From Hedera helix (Eukaryota; Streptophyta; Magnoliopsida; Apiales; Araliaceae), in NCBI GenBank assembly GCA_947179155.2, contig OX359278.1, positions 22,035,244 to 22,099,243 on the forward strand: DNA of 64,000 nucleotides, in the 5' to 3' direction. A program made the translations under genes and the position numbers. Below are positions 24,134 to 36,680 of this stretch, one piece after another. The notes beneath the pieces were generated by a model. It was not told where the DNA came from. It worked only from the letters and a program-made list of their open reading frames with translations, and did not search any database. The number at the start of each line of letters is the position of its first letter. The stretch's first letter is position 1.

Positions 24134-25262
24134 TGTTTGTAACATAATTAAAAATAGAAAGAATATTTTTTCTAAATGTACTTATATGTATTTCGGAAGG
24201 AACAAGAAAACTATTATTTATTAATATATACTTTACCATGATCAGAATATTTATAAATATATAACTTTAATTAGAATTTTATTTAGAACAGAAAGATTTC
24301 ATATTCGCCTAAGAGAAAGAAAATGTATAAAACTTAATCAATTGATTAATATATTATTTATTTGTTCCTTTATTAGTTTCGACGGAATAAATTTAACGAG
24401 TCAGTTTTGTAATATTAATATGATAGTTTGATTTTAGATATTCACAACTTAACTTGTACTTTTTAGACTTATTAAGCATGTCTAGTATTTATTTTGATTA
24501 TGTAGAAACGTACATGCTAGTATATTTGGAAGACTTTGTATCGATTTAATTCGGTTTAGCATGTGCGTATTAGAATCCCTTTGTGGTATTGTGTTGCATT
24601 CGTTGTGACAATATATCTTTGTTAGATTATATCGTAAGGTATACCAAGTTATAACCACATGTGGGGGTATCACAGGCATGTCTCTGGACACTGAGGCATG
24701 ACACATTCAGTGGCACTGTGATCAGTCCACGACGTCTCTATTTTATATTTCAGTGGGCATTTGGTGTTTTGTTGTGGGAGGTGTATGAGTCAGCCCTAGC
24801 ATTTTGTTTTGTTCTGTTTTGCAGTCTGATGTTGTTTGTAGTGCCGAGCATACCTTTTCGATTTTGCATGCATTTGGATTTGCAGTCCGATGTGTGACTT
24901 TTGTTTTATTCTGTTTTATTTTGAGCTCGGTATAAAATAAACCCAACCATTCAATTCAGCCTTTTATATTGTTCAGTAAATCAGTTCAGTTAAGTGGATC
25001 TATTTCAGTTCAGTAGATTAGTTCAGTTTAGTAGATTATGTTATTCAGTTCAGTTCAGTAGATTATGTTATTCATTTTAGTTCTTATTTCTACACTTTTT
25101 ATCCATATTGGGCATCTGACTCATACTGTGTTTTTCTTCCGGCATGTTTGCAAGGGGATTCAAGGGCAAGTGTGAAGAAAATTTCTTTTTTGTTTTGATA
25201 TTCTGCTTAGAGTTTGTTTGTGCGTAGCCTCCCTTTTCATTAATCGGAAAAGGGGTGTTACA
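23671..25262 (+). mobile_element. 5' LTR of decayed gypsy element (1592 bp)
   Basis: Starts TGTAATACCCGGGC and ends '..aaggggtgttaca' at 25262, directly before a primer-binding site. The 3' copy starts at 27124 with near-identical sequence. It contains 'agtttttaaacactcaacat', a microsatellite of TAA units at about 24090-24131, and repeated 'cagttcagtagattatgtta' blocks near 25010-25080. The preceding five bases are ggaaa; no clear partner was found at the other end. Compared with the 3' LTR it lacks about 130 bp present near 27800-27940. Confidence 0.8.
24090..24131. repeat. TAA trinucleotide microsatellite
   Basis: A run of about fourteen 'taa' units in the 5' LTR. It is absent from the equivalent place in the 3' LTR near 27530, so it expanded, or was lost, after insertion. 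Confidence 0.8.
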
Positions 25263-27110
25263 GAGTTGGTATCAGAGCTTAGGTTTCTTTCTTATAGTAA
25301 ACCTATTTAGGTTTGACCCGTGAGTTATGGGTAAACATCTAAGATAGATTTTTATTCTGTTTAAAATTATGTTCAACTATCTTATCCGTTTATATTCGAA
25401 TTTGCCTTAAATCAATTTCGTTTTCGCCCGTTTTATTTTGTTGATGGCTCGTAAAAACCACTAGAGGTGGTGGAGGTGGTGATAATGTTGGCAATGTTGG
25501 TCAGCATCATATATGACATATGTTCGCCTTGTCATATAATTAGGTGACGGATGTGCTACGTTCTGTTTTTGGCATTCTTTTAGTTGGCAGTCGTGAGACT
25601 TAACTCTTCTCATTCGATTGTTTCGTATTATTTTGTTTGGCATGTTGGTGTGCCATCTCAGTCCTTAGATTCTGCTATATCTATTGCTGCTCCGATGAGA
25701 TATTTTTTTTCTCTGATTTGTACCGAGGTTGTTTCTATTAGTTTTGGAAATAAGATTCACAAGCTAATCTTCTGTCGATGTGTATATACGATTTTGATGT
25801 GATTCTTGGGATGAACTGGTTGGATAAGTACGAGGCCACTATTGATTGATAAGCGAAGAAGATTATCTTTGGGAATTTGAAGCCTCCATATTTTGTGTTT
25901 TAAGGTTCACGACGGGGTAATGTGGTGAAATCGAATTTTGTTTAAAAAGCTAAAAAGTTGGCAGCTAAGGGTTGTGAGGAGTATTTGACATTTGTAAAGG
26001 ATACCTCTTTGAGAGAGTTGTATTAGAAATGTTCCAGTCGTTCATGAGTTTTCTGATGTATTTAATTAAGAATATCAGGGTTGTCATTGTAATAGGAAGT
26101 TGAGTTTACCATCGAGGTTGTTTCGGGTGCGAAGCCTGTAGAAAGGTTGTGTGGCACTGAATAATAGGAATGCTAGGCCCTGGGCCATGTTAGGTGCAAG
26201 ACAACGTTCAATTATTAACGACAAATGTTATGTAAAAGATTTTAATGTATAACAAATAAATTTATTTTGTACAGCCCTTATGTTTTAATCTATTGTACAA
26301 GGGCTTAGGGATCGAAATTGTTAGGATAATTCGAATTAAATAAACTCTGAATAATCCTTATGATTGAAAATATTGTAATCATTGTAAAAGGACTTAGGGA
26401 TCAAATTTGTTAGGTTGATCCAAAATTTTAAATAAAAAAAAATATAATAGACTAAATTGAAGATTCACATAGCAGACATATCATCATAATAGAATGGCAT
26501 CGACGTGCATTAAAGTGGATTATCCAGACTTCGGAGAATATATTAAGGTCTTGTGCATTAGCGTGGTTGACTAATTGGGATGATTATTTGAGCCTTGTTA
26601 AATTTGTTTATAACAATAGTTGGCATACAAGCGTTGGGATGACTTCGTTTAAGGCACTACATGATAGAAAGTGTGGGCACTAATTTGATGGATTGAGGTT
26701 AGTGAGAAGGTCATATAAGGGTTTGAATTCGTTTGAATCACTACAGAGATTATAACCATGACTAAGGAGAAATTTAGGCATACTCAATCAGTATTCGACG
26801 ACTTGGGTTAATGGGTAAACTTAGTCCGCGTTTTATTGTCCATTTGAGATTTTATAAAGGGTTAGCAAAGTTGCATTTTAGTTAGCTTTGTCTCCACAAT
26901 TAGCTTATGTGTATAACGTATTTCATGTCTCAGTGTTGAAGAGTTATCATTATCATCTGTTACACGTGGTGCACTATCCGTTTTAATAAGATTCTGAAGG
27001 AAAACCATTTCGTTTGTTTTGTGAAAATTCTATTGGAGCGAAGTATTTGCTTATTTTGATAATTAGGTTCATCCCATTTTTTTTTTAATCTAGGGGGCGA
27101 AATCCTTTTT
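25263..27110 (+). pseudogene. Gutted gag-pol of the 1.6-kb-LTR gypsy element
   Basis: Only fragments remain. At about 25787-25870 a frame reads 'YDFDVILGMNWLDKYEAT', the protease-RT linker typical of Ty3/gypsy. At about 25975-26060 come 'GCEEYLTFVKDTS' and then 'NVPVVHEFSDVF', the region just before RT. Most RT and RNase H are absent. At about 26500-26680 there is integrase core end ('FVYNNSWHTSVGM'). At about 26815-26960 a frame gives 'GKLSPRF' and a 'FHVSVLK'-like end, the GPY/F and pre-chromodomain zone. Stops and frameshifts interrupt all of it. About 26190-26460 has a duplicated 'aggacttagggatcaaattt' block of unknown origin. The total internal length is about 1.9 kb against roughly 4.5-5 kb in intact elements, so this is a deletion derivative. 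Confidence 0.7.
25267..25278 (+). promoter_or_regulatory. Primer-binding site (initiator tRNA-Met)
   Basis: TGGTATCAGAGC, the complement of the 3' end of plant initiator Met tRNA, four bases after the LTR end. It primes minus-strand cDNA synthesis in retrotransposons. Confidence 0.85.
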
Positions 27111-27123
27111 AAGGGGGAGGTAA
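27111..27123 (+). promoter_or_regulatory. Polypurine tract of decayed gypsy element
   Basis: AAGGGGGAGGTAA immediately before the 3' LTR start (27124), as required for plus-strand priming. Confidence 0.7.
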
Positions 27124-28137
27124 TGTAATACCCGGTCCCTCCTAAAGTCCCACATCATCCCTTTTTAAAACTCCCTCCATTCCCTTAGCCTATTATATAT
27201 ATGGGATTACCCTTTTAGTTTTTAAACACCCAACATTAAGTACCTCCCATTTGTGTGAGAAATTTTTTAGTGTGAGGATCTTTTTAGAAATGACCTCCTT
27301 AGTTAAAAATTTTTTGATGTCGATGATGTAGGCGGACTGTGAACCTCATAATTTTGGGTATGTCTTTTTTTTGTGTATAATTATTTAATTTTCTGTATTA
27401 ATTTTAATTTTGTAGTTTTAATTTTTGTATGCTATTTAGTTTGTTAATTGATATATTTTGGTATATCTTTGATAGTAATTATCATTTTGGTTTATTAGAT
27501 TATTATTTTGTAACTTTAAAGTTTTGACATAATTAAAAAAAGAAAGAATATTTTTCTAAATGTACTTATATGTATTTCGGAAGGAACAAGGAAACTATTA
27601 TTTTTTAATATATACGTTACTATGATCAGAATGTTTATAAATTTATAACTTTAGTTTGAATTTTGTTTAGAACAGAAGGATTTCAGATTCGCCTAAGAGA
27701 GATAAAATGTGTAAAACTTAATTAATTGATTAATGTATTATTTATTTGTTCCTTTATTAGTTTCGATGGAGGAAATTTAATGAGTCAGTTTTGCAATATA
27801 ATTTTGGGTATTAAATTGCTTATTCCAGGTACAGATTCCGTACTCCTTCAGCGATATTCCTTTGATTGTAATTTGTTTGTTTTATTTCTCATTAGAATTT
27901 GGATATTATTTTGATATATTGTTCATAGTCAAATGCATATGATAGTTTGGTTTGATTTTAGATATTCGCAACTTAACTTGTACTCTTTAGACCTACTAAA
28001 CATGTCTAATATTTATTTTGATTATGTAAAAACGTATAGAATTATTTAGGAGACTTTGTGTCAATTTATTTCGGTTTAGCATGTGCGTATTAGAACCCCC
28101 TTTTGTGGTATTATATTGTATTCATTGTCACAAGATA
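27124..28137 (+). mobile_element. 3' LTR of decayed gypsy element, left piece
   Basis: Starts TGTAATACCCGGTCC and follows the 5' LTR closely until 28137, where a reverse LTR (G) begins. The equivalent 5' LTR position is about 24610. The remaining right part of this LTR is found 24 kb away at about 52345-52787. Contains an extra block of about 130 bp (27800-27940) missing in the 5' LTR. Confidence 0.75.
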
Positions 28138-30282
28138 TGTAACGCCCCCAAAATCCGTGCACTTTTACCTGCGGCGGACCTTGTGCGTTAATTTCGTACA
28201 TTTATCGACTTAACCAATGATCCCATAATCACATTGGTTGAATTAGTCTTATTTTAGACTATACATTAAAATTTTCTCTTAACTTTGTCCCTAGATCTTA
28301 ACTTGATCTCACTCTAATAAGTATACAAGTATCAACTTGTATTTCATCCGTATAAATGGATAAAACCATATATAACGGTCTAATTTTAACCTTAAGATTT
28401 AAATATTCTATAACTTTACATGTTCCAACATCCACGGTATTAAATCATTAGGACGGCTCTTGGGAACAGAGAATCTCGCGGTGAATGTTTGTATCTTCAC
28501 CCGTGATAAATGTTTGCATCTTTATCCGAGACAAATGTTGTATCTTTGTCCGGTGCAAAATTCTCTTTCCGTACAGAACATTACCCAACTAGTTAAAACC
28601 CTCATTCGAAACATATTTGTTTATAGTGATATCTCTTCGTATCAATAATCCTACTTATATGGTATTCAGAATAGTAATAACGAGTTATACCTGAGTCCGA
28701 GAAAGCTTAACGATGGATTTGACCAGTTAACATCGCTTAGTCCTGTCTCGAATGTACAGTACTCACAAGTTATTTACCGATCCTTATCCAGATAAGTAGA
28801 TCATTATCAATACTATGTTAAGTTTTAACAATTCTAGGTTATATTAAAATAAAGGCATAACAACATTCTGATGATAATAATTTATATCATTCATTCAATA
28901 TTCGGTTACATGTTTGTTTGTTCGTATTACAACAGTCGTTATGACTTATACAAATACAAGTAATAAACATGAGAACCTAATCTACGCTTCATCTTTACGT
29001 TCATGATCTTCTTAATGTTCATCTTTAATCTGCAAATAAGGTTTTATTCGCAAGAGTGAGCACGACGGCTCAGCAAGTCTAACATACAGCACATACGCAG
29101 TTTATGCTTTCATATAAACTTTAACATGCCTTGACTGAACATAATTCTCTATTTAATATCACATATAACTCACATTCTAACAATTTGTATCACATTGACA
29201 TACAAAGTGTATAAATCATATTCGTAACTCGTAAACATAAAACATAACGGTTAGAAGGCTTTTAAACATCATTTAAAGGCTTCACATAACATCTATCACA
29301 TAACAACATGACATTTCATATTTCATTTATCATTTTTACATTATTACAAAAGTAACACATAGCAAGAATTAGAAGACTTGCCTTGAAACCGTATTAGGGT
29401 TTTCCTGGGAAATCGTTAAACGCCTACAAAAAGGGTTACGCGACCCCGAACGTTAGTTTATCAAATTTTCCTTTTGAATAAGTCTTAGAATAACTTAACT
29501 ATACTATTTTCATTGGTGGAATTAATTGGAAAATTTTCCAACTCAAAAACTCACTTTTAAGTCACTTTTAAAAAAATAGGCAGCATGTATGGCTGCTAGA
29601 CCCCGGCTCGATCAAATGGCCACAACTTCTTCGTTTTAAAACATTTTTGAGTCGTTCAAAATTTCACGCGTTCGTAACTTCTGTCTCTACAACTTTCATT
29701 CAGACCAAAGTTCGATATTCCTTACTTATTTACACATATTTCGCCAGTGATGGGACTGATCTAAAACTGATTCATATTTCTGACCTCTTTGATAGTAACA
29801 GCCATAACTTTGTCATACGAAAACATTTTTGAGTGATTATTGATTCTAAATTGCTTAGAATTTTATTATCTACAACTTTGATTTAGGTTTCTAAGGCAGA
29901 TTCAGACTTTAAAGTTTCAGAAATTTGAAAAAAATATTCTGCGAGTATATTAGACTTAACTTTCTTTGATCCAATTGGTAAAACATGATACCTCAAACAT
30001 TAATTTGCTAAGATAACATGTTCTAACACTCCGTATCAATTCATAACATAAAAATAACAAAATCATAAACCTACTTATATAAGATTTCATGACTTTTTCT
30101 CAAGAACACGAATAACGAATCGAACAACACGAAGAACACGAAGAACAAAGTTTCACCGTTCTTCGTTTCGACTACTAAAACTTGATGCCACAAGCATTAT
30201 TTAGCAAGGCCATCATGTTTCATCATCCCATAACACTAAATTACCAAATCATAAACCTACTTATGTAGAAATTATGACTTTT

Positions 30283-30660
30283 GCTCAAGAACACACGAAG
30301 AACACGAAGAACGAAAAATCGTACATGGTAACGACTTATGTTCTTGAGCTTTTGGATTTCATACTTGAAATAATTTTAGCATTATAACTGCTTACATATG
30401 TGATTATAACACTTTATAATTGACAAATTTTGGTCATTATAACGACTTGTTTACTTAATTATAACAATTATAATAATGTTCCAGAACATACGAAGAACAC
30501 GAAGAACGGATAAACCGTACATGGCTATGACGTATGTTCCTGAACTTTAAACTATGAAATGAAATTTGACATAACAACGACTTGCTCAAGTCATAAGGAA
30601 CACGGAGAACGAAAAATTGTACATGGCTACGACTTATGTTCTTGAGCCTCATCGATAAAA
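30283..30660 (-). repeat. Hairpin-bearing repeats of LTR G
   Basis: Three degenerate copies of a unit with 'gaagaacacgaagaacg' followed by 'cgtacatggctacgacttat'. The copy at 30283-30349 is bounded by a perfect 11-bp inverted repeat GCTCAAGAACA / TGTTCTTGAGC. The second (about 30480-30547) has a 9-bp one, GAACATACG / CGTATGTTC, and the third is similar but diverged. Related partial copies lie near 30110-30160. Confidence 0.65.
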
Positions 30661-30815
30661 TAAAACTTTAAGCATAATAACGATTAAGAATCGTACCTTT
30701 TTTTATTGCAAGTTTTAACTATTTCTTTGCAATCGATTCTTGTCTCACAAGAACTCTCTTTATATTTGCTCTTTAGCTTTCAAAATGGTAAAGAACTAAT
30801 GAACATTAAGCCTTC

Positions 30816-30823
30816 TATTTATA
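30816..30823 (-). promoter_or_regulatory. Putative TATA box of LTR G
   Basis: TATAAATA on the minus strand, upstream of a transcript leader as in the other LTRs. Function inferred. Confidence 0.5.
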
Positions 30824-32414
30824 GGACTTTCAAAGTTAGGGTATTTAGGTCACTAAGACCAAGCTTCTTGAACAAGCTTAATAAAGCTTCTTCAATACAC
30901 TTCTTTTAGCTTCCAAAGCAAGCTTGGTGAGCTCTTTCTTCCGACTTCTGTATATCGGATAAATCGCGTGCGATTAATTTAAAATATTTCGCATTACTAA
31001 TTTAAGTTTTAATTAGTTATACATATTTTATTCAGAAAATACATCATACAGTATTAATATGATGTCTCGTCTGACCCTCAAAGTTTTTCTTGAATTAATC
31101 TCGGATAATCTTCCGTGTATTTTTCTCAAATACACCTACCGGGCGACGCGATTGATAAATTTTTTTCATTCTAGACACTAATTATGCCTGAATAATATAA
31201 TTAGGTATTAATCTGATAAATTTGATTATTCAAATTTAATGTTAACCTATCTCATGTTCCGTTTGATGAAAACAATACGGATGAATTACCAGTTTAATTA
31301 TATAACAGTCTGATTCCAACTAAATGGTTAACTTATACTGATTTAAAATTTTGATATTACTGAGTTTTGTTCCGAATAAACACTTTTCTGTAAAGTGAAA
31401 AGTCCAAAAGACTTGGCACGTTTTTTGGTGAATAGTGTTTTTGGCGACCATTTCTCAGAAAATGGTTAGAAGACCAAAAAGTCAAAAATAATATTTATTT
31501 TTGTCTTTTCCCTATTTCGTCTTATTCCTGACACACTTTTCGAGAAAATCTTTTATTGCTTATTACGCACCGGTGTTGCATACAAACACTGTATCCATCA
31601 ACGGTTTGATCAAAAACGAAAAGCGTTTTCGTTTGAAGAGCGATTTACGTTTTATCTTTGGAAAAATATCAGTGGCTCCCTGGTATCTATTCCCCGTATA
31701 AATGCTATATCGTGAAATGGAAAAAGTCCAAACGTTGAAAAGAACGTTCAAAAAATGACAAACGTTTTCTCGTAAATCGTGTCTTTTTCGTTTTTTTCTC
31801 TAGAAAATTTTATTGATTCCCTGACATCTAAATCTCATATTATCACTATGTCGTGAAATACAAAAACTCCTACAGATGAAAGAAACGATCAAACAAATGA
31901 AAAATGTTTCTTCATGAATAGTGCTTTTACACGTTTTTCGAGAAAAACTTTTACTGACTGTTGCGTGTTTTCAAATCATGGGAAGGTTGAATCCTTAAAT
32001 GGAATGTCAATTTGACCTTCACATTTTGCTCGAGGGCCTAGGTTATTTTTTAGGGCTTAGACCCTAGGGTTAGGGTTTAGGTTTTAACTCTTTTTCCAAA
32101 TTAGGTTTTTGCCTTAAATTGACTTCTGACTTTTAATAAGTGTTAAGGTTAACCACTCAAACCAAAACACAAAATTCTACACATAGATAATTCACATAAC
32201 TCATTTAAAAGGTCAATTCAAGCTTTACTAATCACATAACATATAGTTTAGGTTAAAGATTTTAACCTCTTAGTTGTATACGATCGTAGTTTTGAGTCGT
32301 ATATATTCTTTCAGATAGCTCAAGGTATGCTTGAGCAATCGATCTTAGGTTTTGAATTGACAACCTTTGCTTAAATCTTGTTAGATCATTTTGGAAAATA
32401 TTTGGGATATTACA

Positions 32415-32928
32415 TTCAACCCAACTTACAGGAATTTCGTCCTCGAAATTAACTTTACAATTACTTTAGTCATTTAATATCATATTTATAAGTGGTATAA
32501 ATATTCAAGATATTACATTCTCTCATTCTTATATGAATTTCGTCCTCGAAATTATAGTATAATCATCTCCAATTTACTCTTCAATATGAATTTTCTAAAT
32601 TCATTTTTTTTTACTCACATTAAACCTCCAATACTTTGATTAGGTCTGAACAATATTCACTTATCTCTACACATTTTCTTTCATAACTCTAGGTTTTAAA
32701 CCTCTTTTCATACTTGACATTCAGTCTCATTCTTCCTTTATCTTGGATTCTTCTCACTTATATAGCGGTCAATCAAGACCTTTACCTTATTCAAAAATTA
32801 TGAATACTATATAACCCATAATTTTTTAAATCATCATCCAGACTGGAAAACCATATCTTGTGTAGCAATCAATTAAGATTGAGAACACTTCATACTTTGT
32901 GTAGCAATCAATTAAGATCGAGAACACA
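32415..32928 (-). mobile_element. 3' untranslated end of element G, left piece
   Basis: Non-coding sequence internal to the G LTR. It holds two minus-strand copies of the polypurine-type motif 'aatttcgaggacgaaatt' (about 32433-32450 and 32536-32553), the second preceded on the plus strand by another 'gatattaca' LTR-start-like sequence. It also has two tandem copies of a unit containing 'gtgtagcaatcaattaagat' near 32860-32925. It is interrupted at 32929 by the intact Tekay-type element and resumes at 51140. No pol coding sequence seen. Confidence 0.5.
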
Positions 32929-34638
32929 TGTAATGTCCTAGAATTTTCACATCTTTATTAATTAAATTATTAATTTAATTTCCAACGAGTTAGTTTTACG
33001 AGATTATTTAAATCTTTTTATGTGATTAATTAATTATGTGATTAAATAATTATGTAATTAATTACTAAAATTAATTAAAGGGGGTCACTAATATGTTATT
33101 AAATTAGTGAACAAACCCTAAAGTTTTAATATCAAAATAATTGATAAGTTTCCTATTAATTAAATATTCAATTAAATTGAATATAATGAGTGAATTAAAT
33201 ATAATAAATTAATTAATATGATTATTAATTAATGTAAATAATGTGAAATATTAATAATAATATTTATTAGTCCATTTAGTAATTTAATACTTATGGGTTA
33301 GAATATTTAATTATTTATTCAATCTAATTATTTATTTAATCATGGATTGAATAATTAATGTGTAAATTATTAAATTAGCCCAACATGGGTCAATTAGTAG
33401 CCCAAGTGGAGAATAATAAAATTTGACAATTTAGTAGCCCAAACAATTTAATAGAAGCCCAATTGGTATTTTAAATTAAAGCCCACTGATTGGCCCACTT
33501 GGAAAATACTTAATTTAACTATTATTAATTTAAAAAGTAAAAAGTGACAATGAATTTGGGACATGAAGGATCAACCGAGCATACATGGAGAAGAGAGAGA
33601 AAAGAATTGATTTTTTTGTTATTTATTATTTATTTATTTAATTAATGGTTGCTTGTTTTATTTTTTTCAAGTACATGGATCATGCTTCTTTTCACCAACC
33701 AAGTCATGGCTTGTTAACTTGTGTAAGTATCCAATAGCTAGCTTGTAATGGTCAAAATTATTAGATACATTATGTGTATCTATTAATTTTTCAAGTATAC
33801 TTGAAAAAATTGATAGATGTTATTTCATTTTGCTCCAAAATCAAAAGAGAGAGTTTGAGAGCAAAATATTTTGAGAGAGAGAGCAAGAGAAGGAGAAGGA
33901 GTTCTAAGCTAGTTTATGTCTTCAAGATTCACCACTTATTTTGGAAGAAAAAGAAGAATAACCATTAAAACAAGGTAATGGTTATTTTAAATGAAGTTTT
34001 GTTTTTAAATTAAATAAATCATCATGTTAGTATAAACATGTTAATATAGTTATTAATGTGTAGTTGTAATATTTATGTCATGCTTGAGTTTAATATGTTT
34101 GGTTTATATTTTGATATATTTTATATGCTAAAAATACGTGTTTAATAGTGTGTAAACAAGTTTTGGAATTTATATCCAAAAATATTTTTATAAAACTGAG
34201 GTTTGATGTTATAATATTATAGAACATTAAATCATGAGAAAAACAAAGTTTGAATAACTCAAAATGGAGTTATACACAAAAAGTTATGATTTGTGGTAGT
34301 TTATGTGATGTAAAATTTTTTATAAAAAAATAATGATATTAAATCATGAAAAATTATTTTTTCATGTTATAAATTAATATAAGGTGATTGGTAATTTTTT
34401 TGGATTTTTATTGAGGAGTTAAAGATTTATTGAAGGTATAATTTTAATTGAAGTGTGTATAGCCGGTTACTGTTCACAATCTGCTAAAAAGAAAAAAAAA
34501 AAAAAAAAAAAAGTTTTCCGCGCAATGCGCACAAGCGCTTTTGGCAGTCGGACGCGGAGACAAAACGGCGTCGTTTAGCCTCAGAAAAAAAAATTACGTC
34601 ACGCGTACGCGCGGAAGCCAAAGTAGTGACTCCAAAAC
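32929..34638 (+). repeat. 5' LTR of Tekay-type element, left piece
   Basis: Matches 47194-48909 of the 3' LTR almost base for base. Contains the leader 'gagagagagcaagagaagga', donor-like AAG|GT at 33972-33976, a poly-A run (about 34490-34511) and the start of a GC-rich island. It breaks off at 'tccaaaac', where the nested solo LTR inserted. Confidence 0.92.
33972..33976 (+). promoter_or_regulatory. Splice-donor-like site in LTR leader
   Basis: AAG|GTAATG at the end of the purine-rich leader. Equivalent AAG|GT sites occur at the same place in A (96-100), solo LTR 1 (4812-4816), C (13759-13763), E (54341-54345) and the 3' LTR (48243-48247); F has GAG|GT at about 57391. Acceptor-like sites precede the first two ATGs of the internal region (41417-41418 and 42621-42623). 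Splicing is inferred only. Confidence 0.4.
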
Positions 34639-36435
34639 TGTGATGACCCCAAATCCGGGTTACTTTAACCTCGGATCCGGTTCAACACGAGTACTACATT
34701 TTCCTTATTGTTCATGAATTTCAACAATATAATAATTGGTAAATAACCATTTATTTACAATTTTACAACATCTCTTTCTATTCCAGAATCGCAATCTTTA
34801 TACATTCCTAGTATGTCTTCATATCATACTTGATACGACATTGTATTACCATCAATTTGAGATCATATGTATAATGACTCAATCACACCATCCTATTATC
34901 CTTACTCATAAAGGACAACGTCTGAAAATGATATTCAAATAATCTGTAAATGTTCTCTTAACAATTTAAGTTTGCTAATTTATAGCACAACAAAACATAA
35001 AACTCTTCATATCTACTTACACAAATGAATGAATTAATCTACCGCAAGGTTTTACTACAAAAGCACATATGCTTCAATCTTGATGACTCGTTAGTCAATC
35101 TTCATCTTTGCCTCTACCGGAGTAATCGGCTTCCTCAAGCTACTCTGTAATGTTTTGTTTTAAGCAAGGGTGAGCACGACGGCTCAGCAAGTCTAACAGT
35201 TTCACATAACACGTAAAACAGTTCAATTATGCTTCATGCTTCATGCATCTTATGCTTTGCAGTACATACCTATCTCATGCATGTCATACCTCGCATTTAA
35301 TTTATGCTTCATGTCTAGCTTCTATCATGACATATAGTTCAATGCAGAACAAGTGTCTTAAATCAACTACCGCATATCAATAGTTTAAATCAACTTATTT
35401 CACCAAGGCACCTTAAAACATCTTTGCACATAATCACGTATGAGCATATCACAGTTTAATAACATCTTATAAATCATGCATATAATGCAACACGTTCTGA
35501 AAAACTTGCCTGGACGTGTATAACCAGCCTACGCTAATCTTTCACGTTCCTTGCATCACCTATACAGTATGTGAGATCAACGATATACAATATCAGTCAC
35601 AGTTTGACTCAATACTAAATCTTTAAAGATATTTATTTCTTCTTATCGTCCCCCTTTTTAAAATCCATATAGTTAATTTCCTATTTAAATCTCTCGTTGC
35701 CTTGACTCAGTGTTTCATATTCAACACCGTAAATCTTTTGTGCAAACTATGCAGTTTTGACATTTAATATTGTCACTGTATTAATGTCTGGACCTTATTT
35801 CTGGTTAGGTCGAACAACTAGTTAGTCACTAATGGACCATACCCTTGGTTTAACTTAATCACAACATTTAACTCGATGAGTTATCATAATATTATCCATC
35901 TCGAGAAATATTTTAAATCTTACTATCAATTAGTAATAACTTATAATGTTATTTAATTGTTAAATAACACTTTAAATAATCATTACTATTATTAATTCCT
36001 TTTAATAATAGTTTACCTTAATCATTGTTGCACAATAGTTAATTATTTCCTTAATTCACTTTAATTATTATTTAATATCATAATAATTAATTAATTATCT
36101 CCATTTCCCTTAAATTATTAATATCATAATAGTAATTAATTAATGGCAACCCTTTTTAAAATTACATAGTTACCAACCAATATTATCTTCCTTGGATAAT
36201 ATTTTAACTACCCAACGATATTATTATCCACGTAATAATATCCGATTAATCTACAATTGATATTAACAAATTTGTAACATCTTAATTGTACATTTATATT
36301 ATTAACTCTTCAATAATATTAAACCATGTTCGGTTATTATTTAATCACATAATAACAACTTAACCAATTACCCTTATTATTAAACATTTAATAATAATTA
36401 ACTCCACTTATAATTACTATTAATCCTTCAAAAAT

Positions 36436-36680
36436 TTTTTTTTTTTTTTTTTTTTTTTCGGTCTTCGGCCTTCGGTCTTTGGTCTTCGGCCTTCTTCCTT
36501 CCGTCTTCGGCCTTCGGCCTTCGGCCTTCCGTCTTCGATCTTCGGCCTTCGGTCTTCTTCCTTTCGTCTTCGGCCTTCTTCCTTCCGTCTTCGGCCTTCG
36601 GCCTTCTTCCTTCCGTCTTCATCTTCGGCCTTCGGCCTTCTTCCTTCCGTCTTCGGCCTTCGGCCTTCGGACAGCCGACT
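36436..36680. repeat. Poly-T and CTTCGG/CTTCC microsatellite in nested solo LTR
   Basis: A T run of over 20 bases (36436-36458) is followed by about 220 bp built from 6-7 bp units such as ttcggc, cttcggt, cttcctt and ccgtctt. It is free of stops in one frame on each strand (K/E/R/G-rich on minus, F/L/S/P-rich on plus), which is a by-product of the repeat, not a gene. It sits where other LTRs have their GC-rich palindromic island. Confidence 0.85.

Larger units (their letters stand above)
28138..32414 (-). mobile_element. Reverse Tekay-like LTR G (4277 bp), 3' LTR of a partial element
   Basis: Begins TGTAACGCCCCC and ends '..ttgggatattaca' at 32414, the complement of a TGTAATATCCC start. To its right the minus strand has 'cgaggacgaaatt', the same motif that precedes the 3' LTR of the intact element (47163), so G is the 3' LTR of a minus-strand element. 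Minus-strand order: TATA at 30816-30823, leader, hairpin-bearing repeats (30283-30660), then 'tgagccgtcgtgctcactct' (complement near 29060) and the LTR end. It inserted in the 3' LTR of the decayed gypsy element. Many 'cgtttt' and 'tttttcg' words occur at 31400-31960. No genes. Confidence 0.75.
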
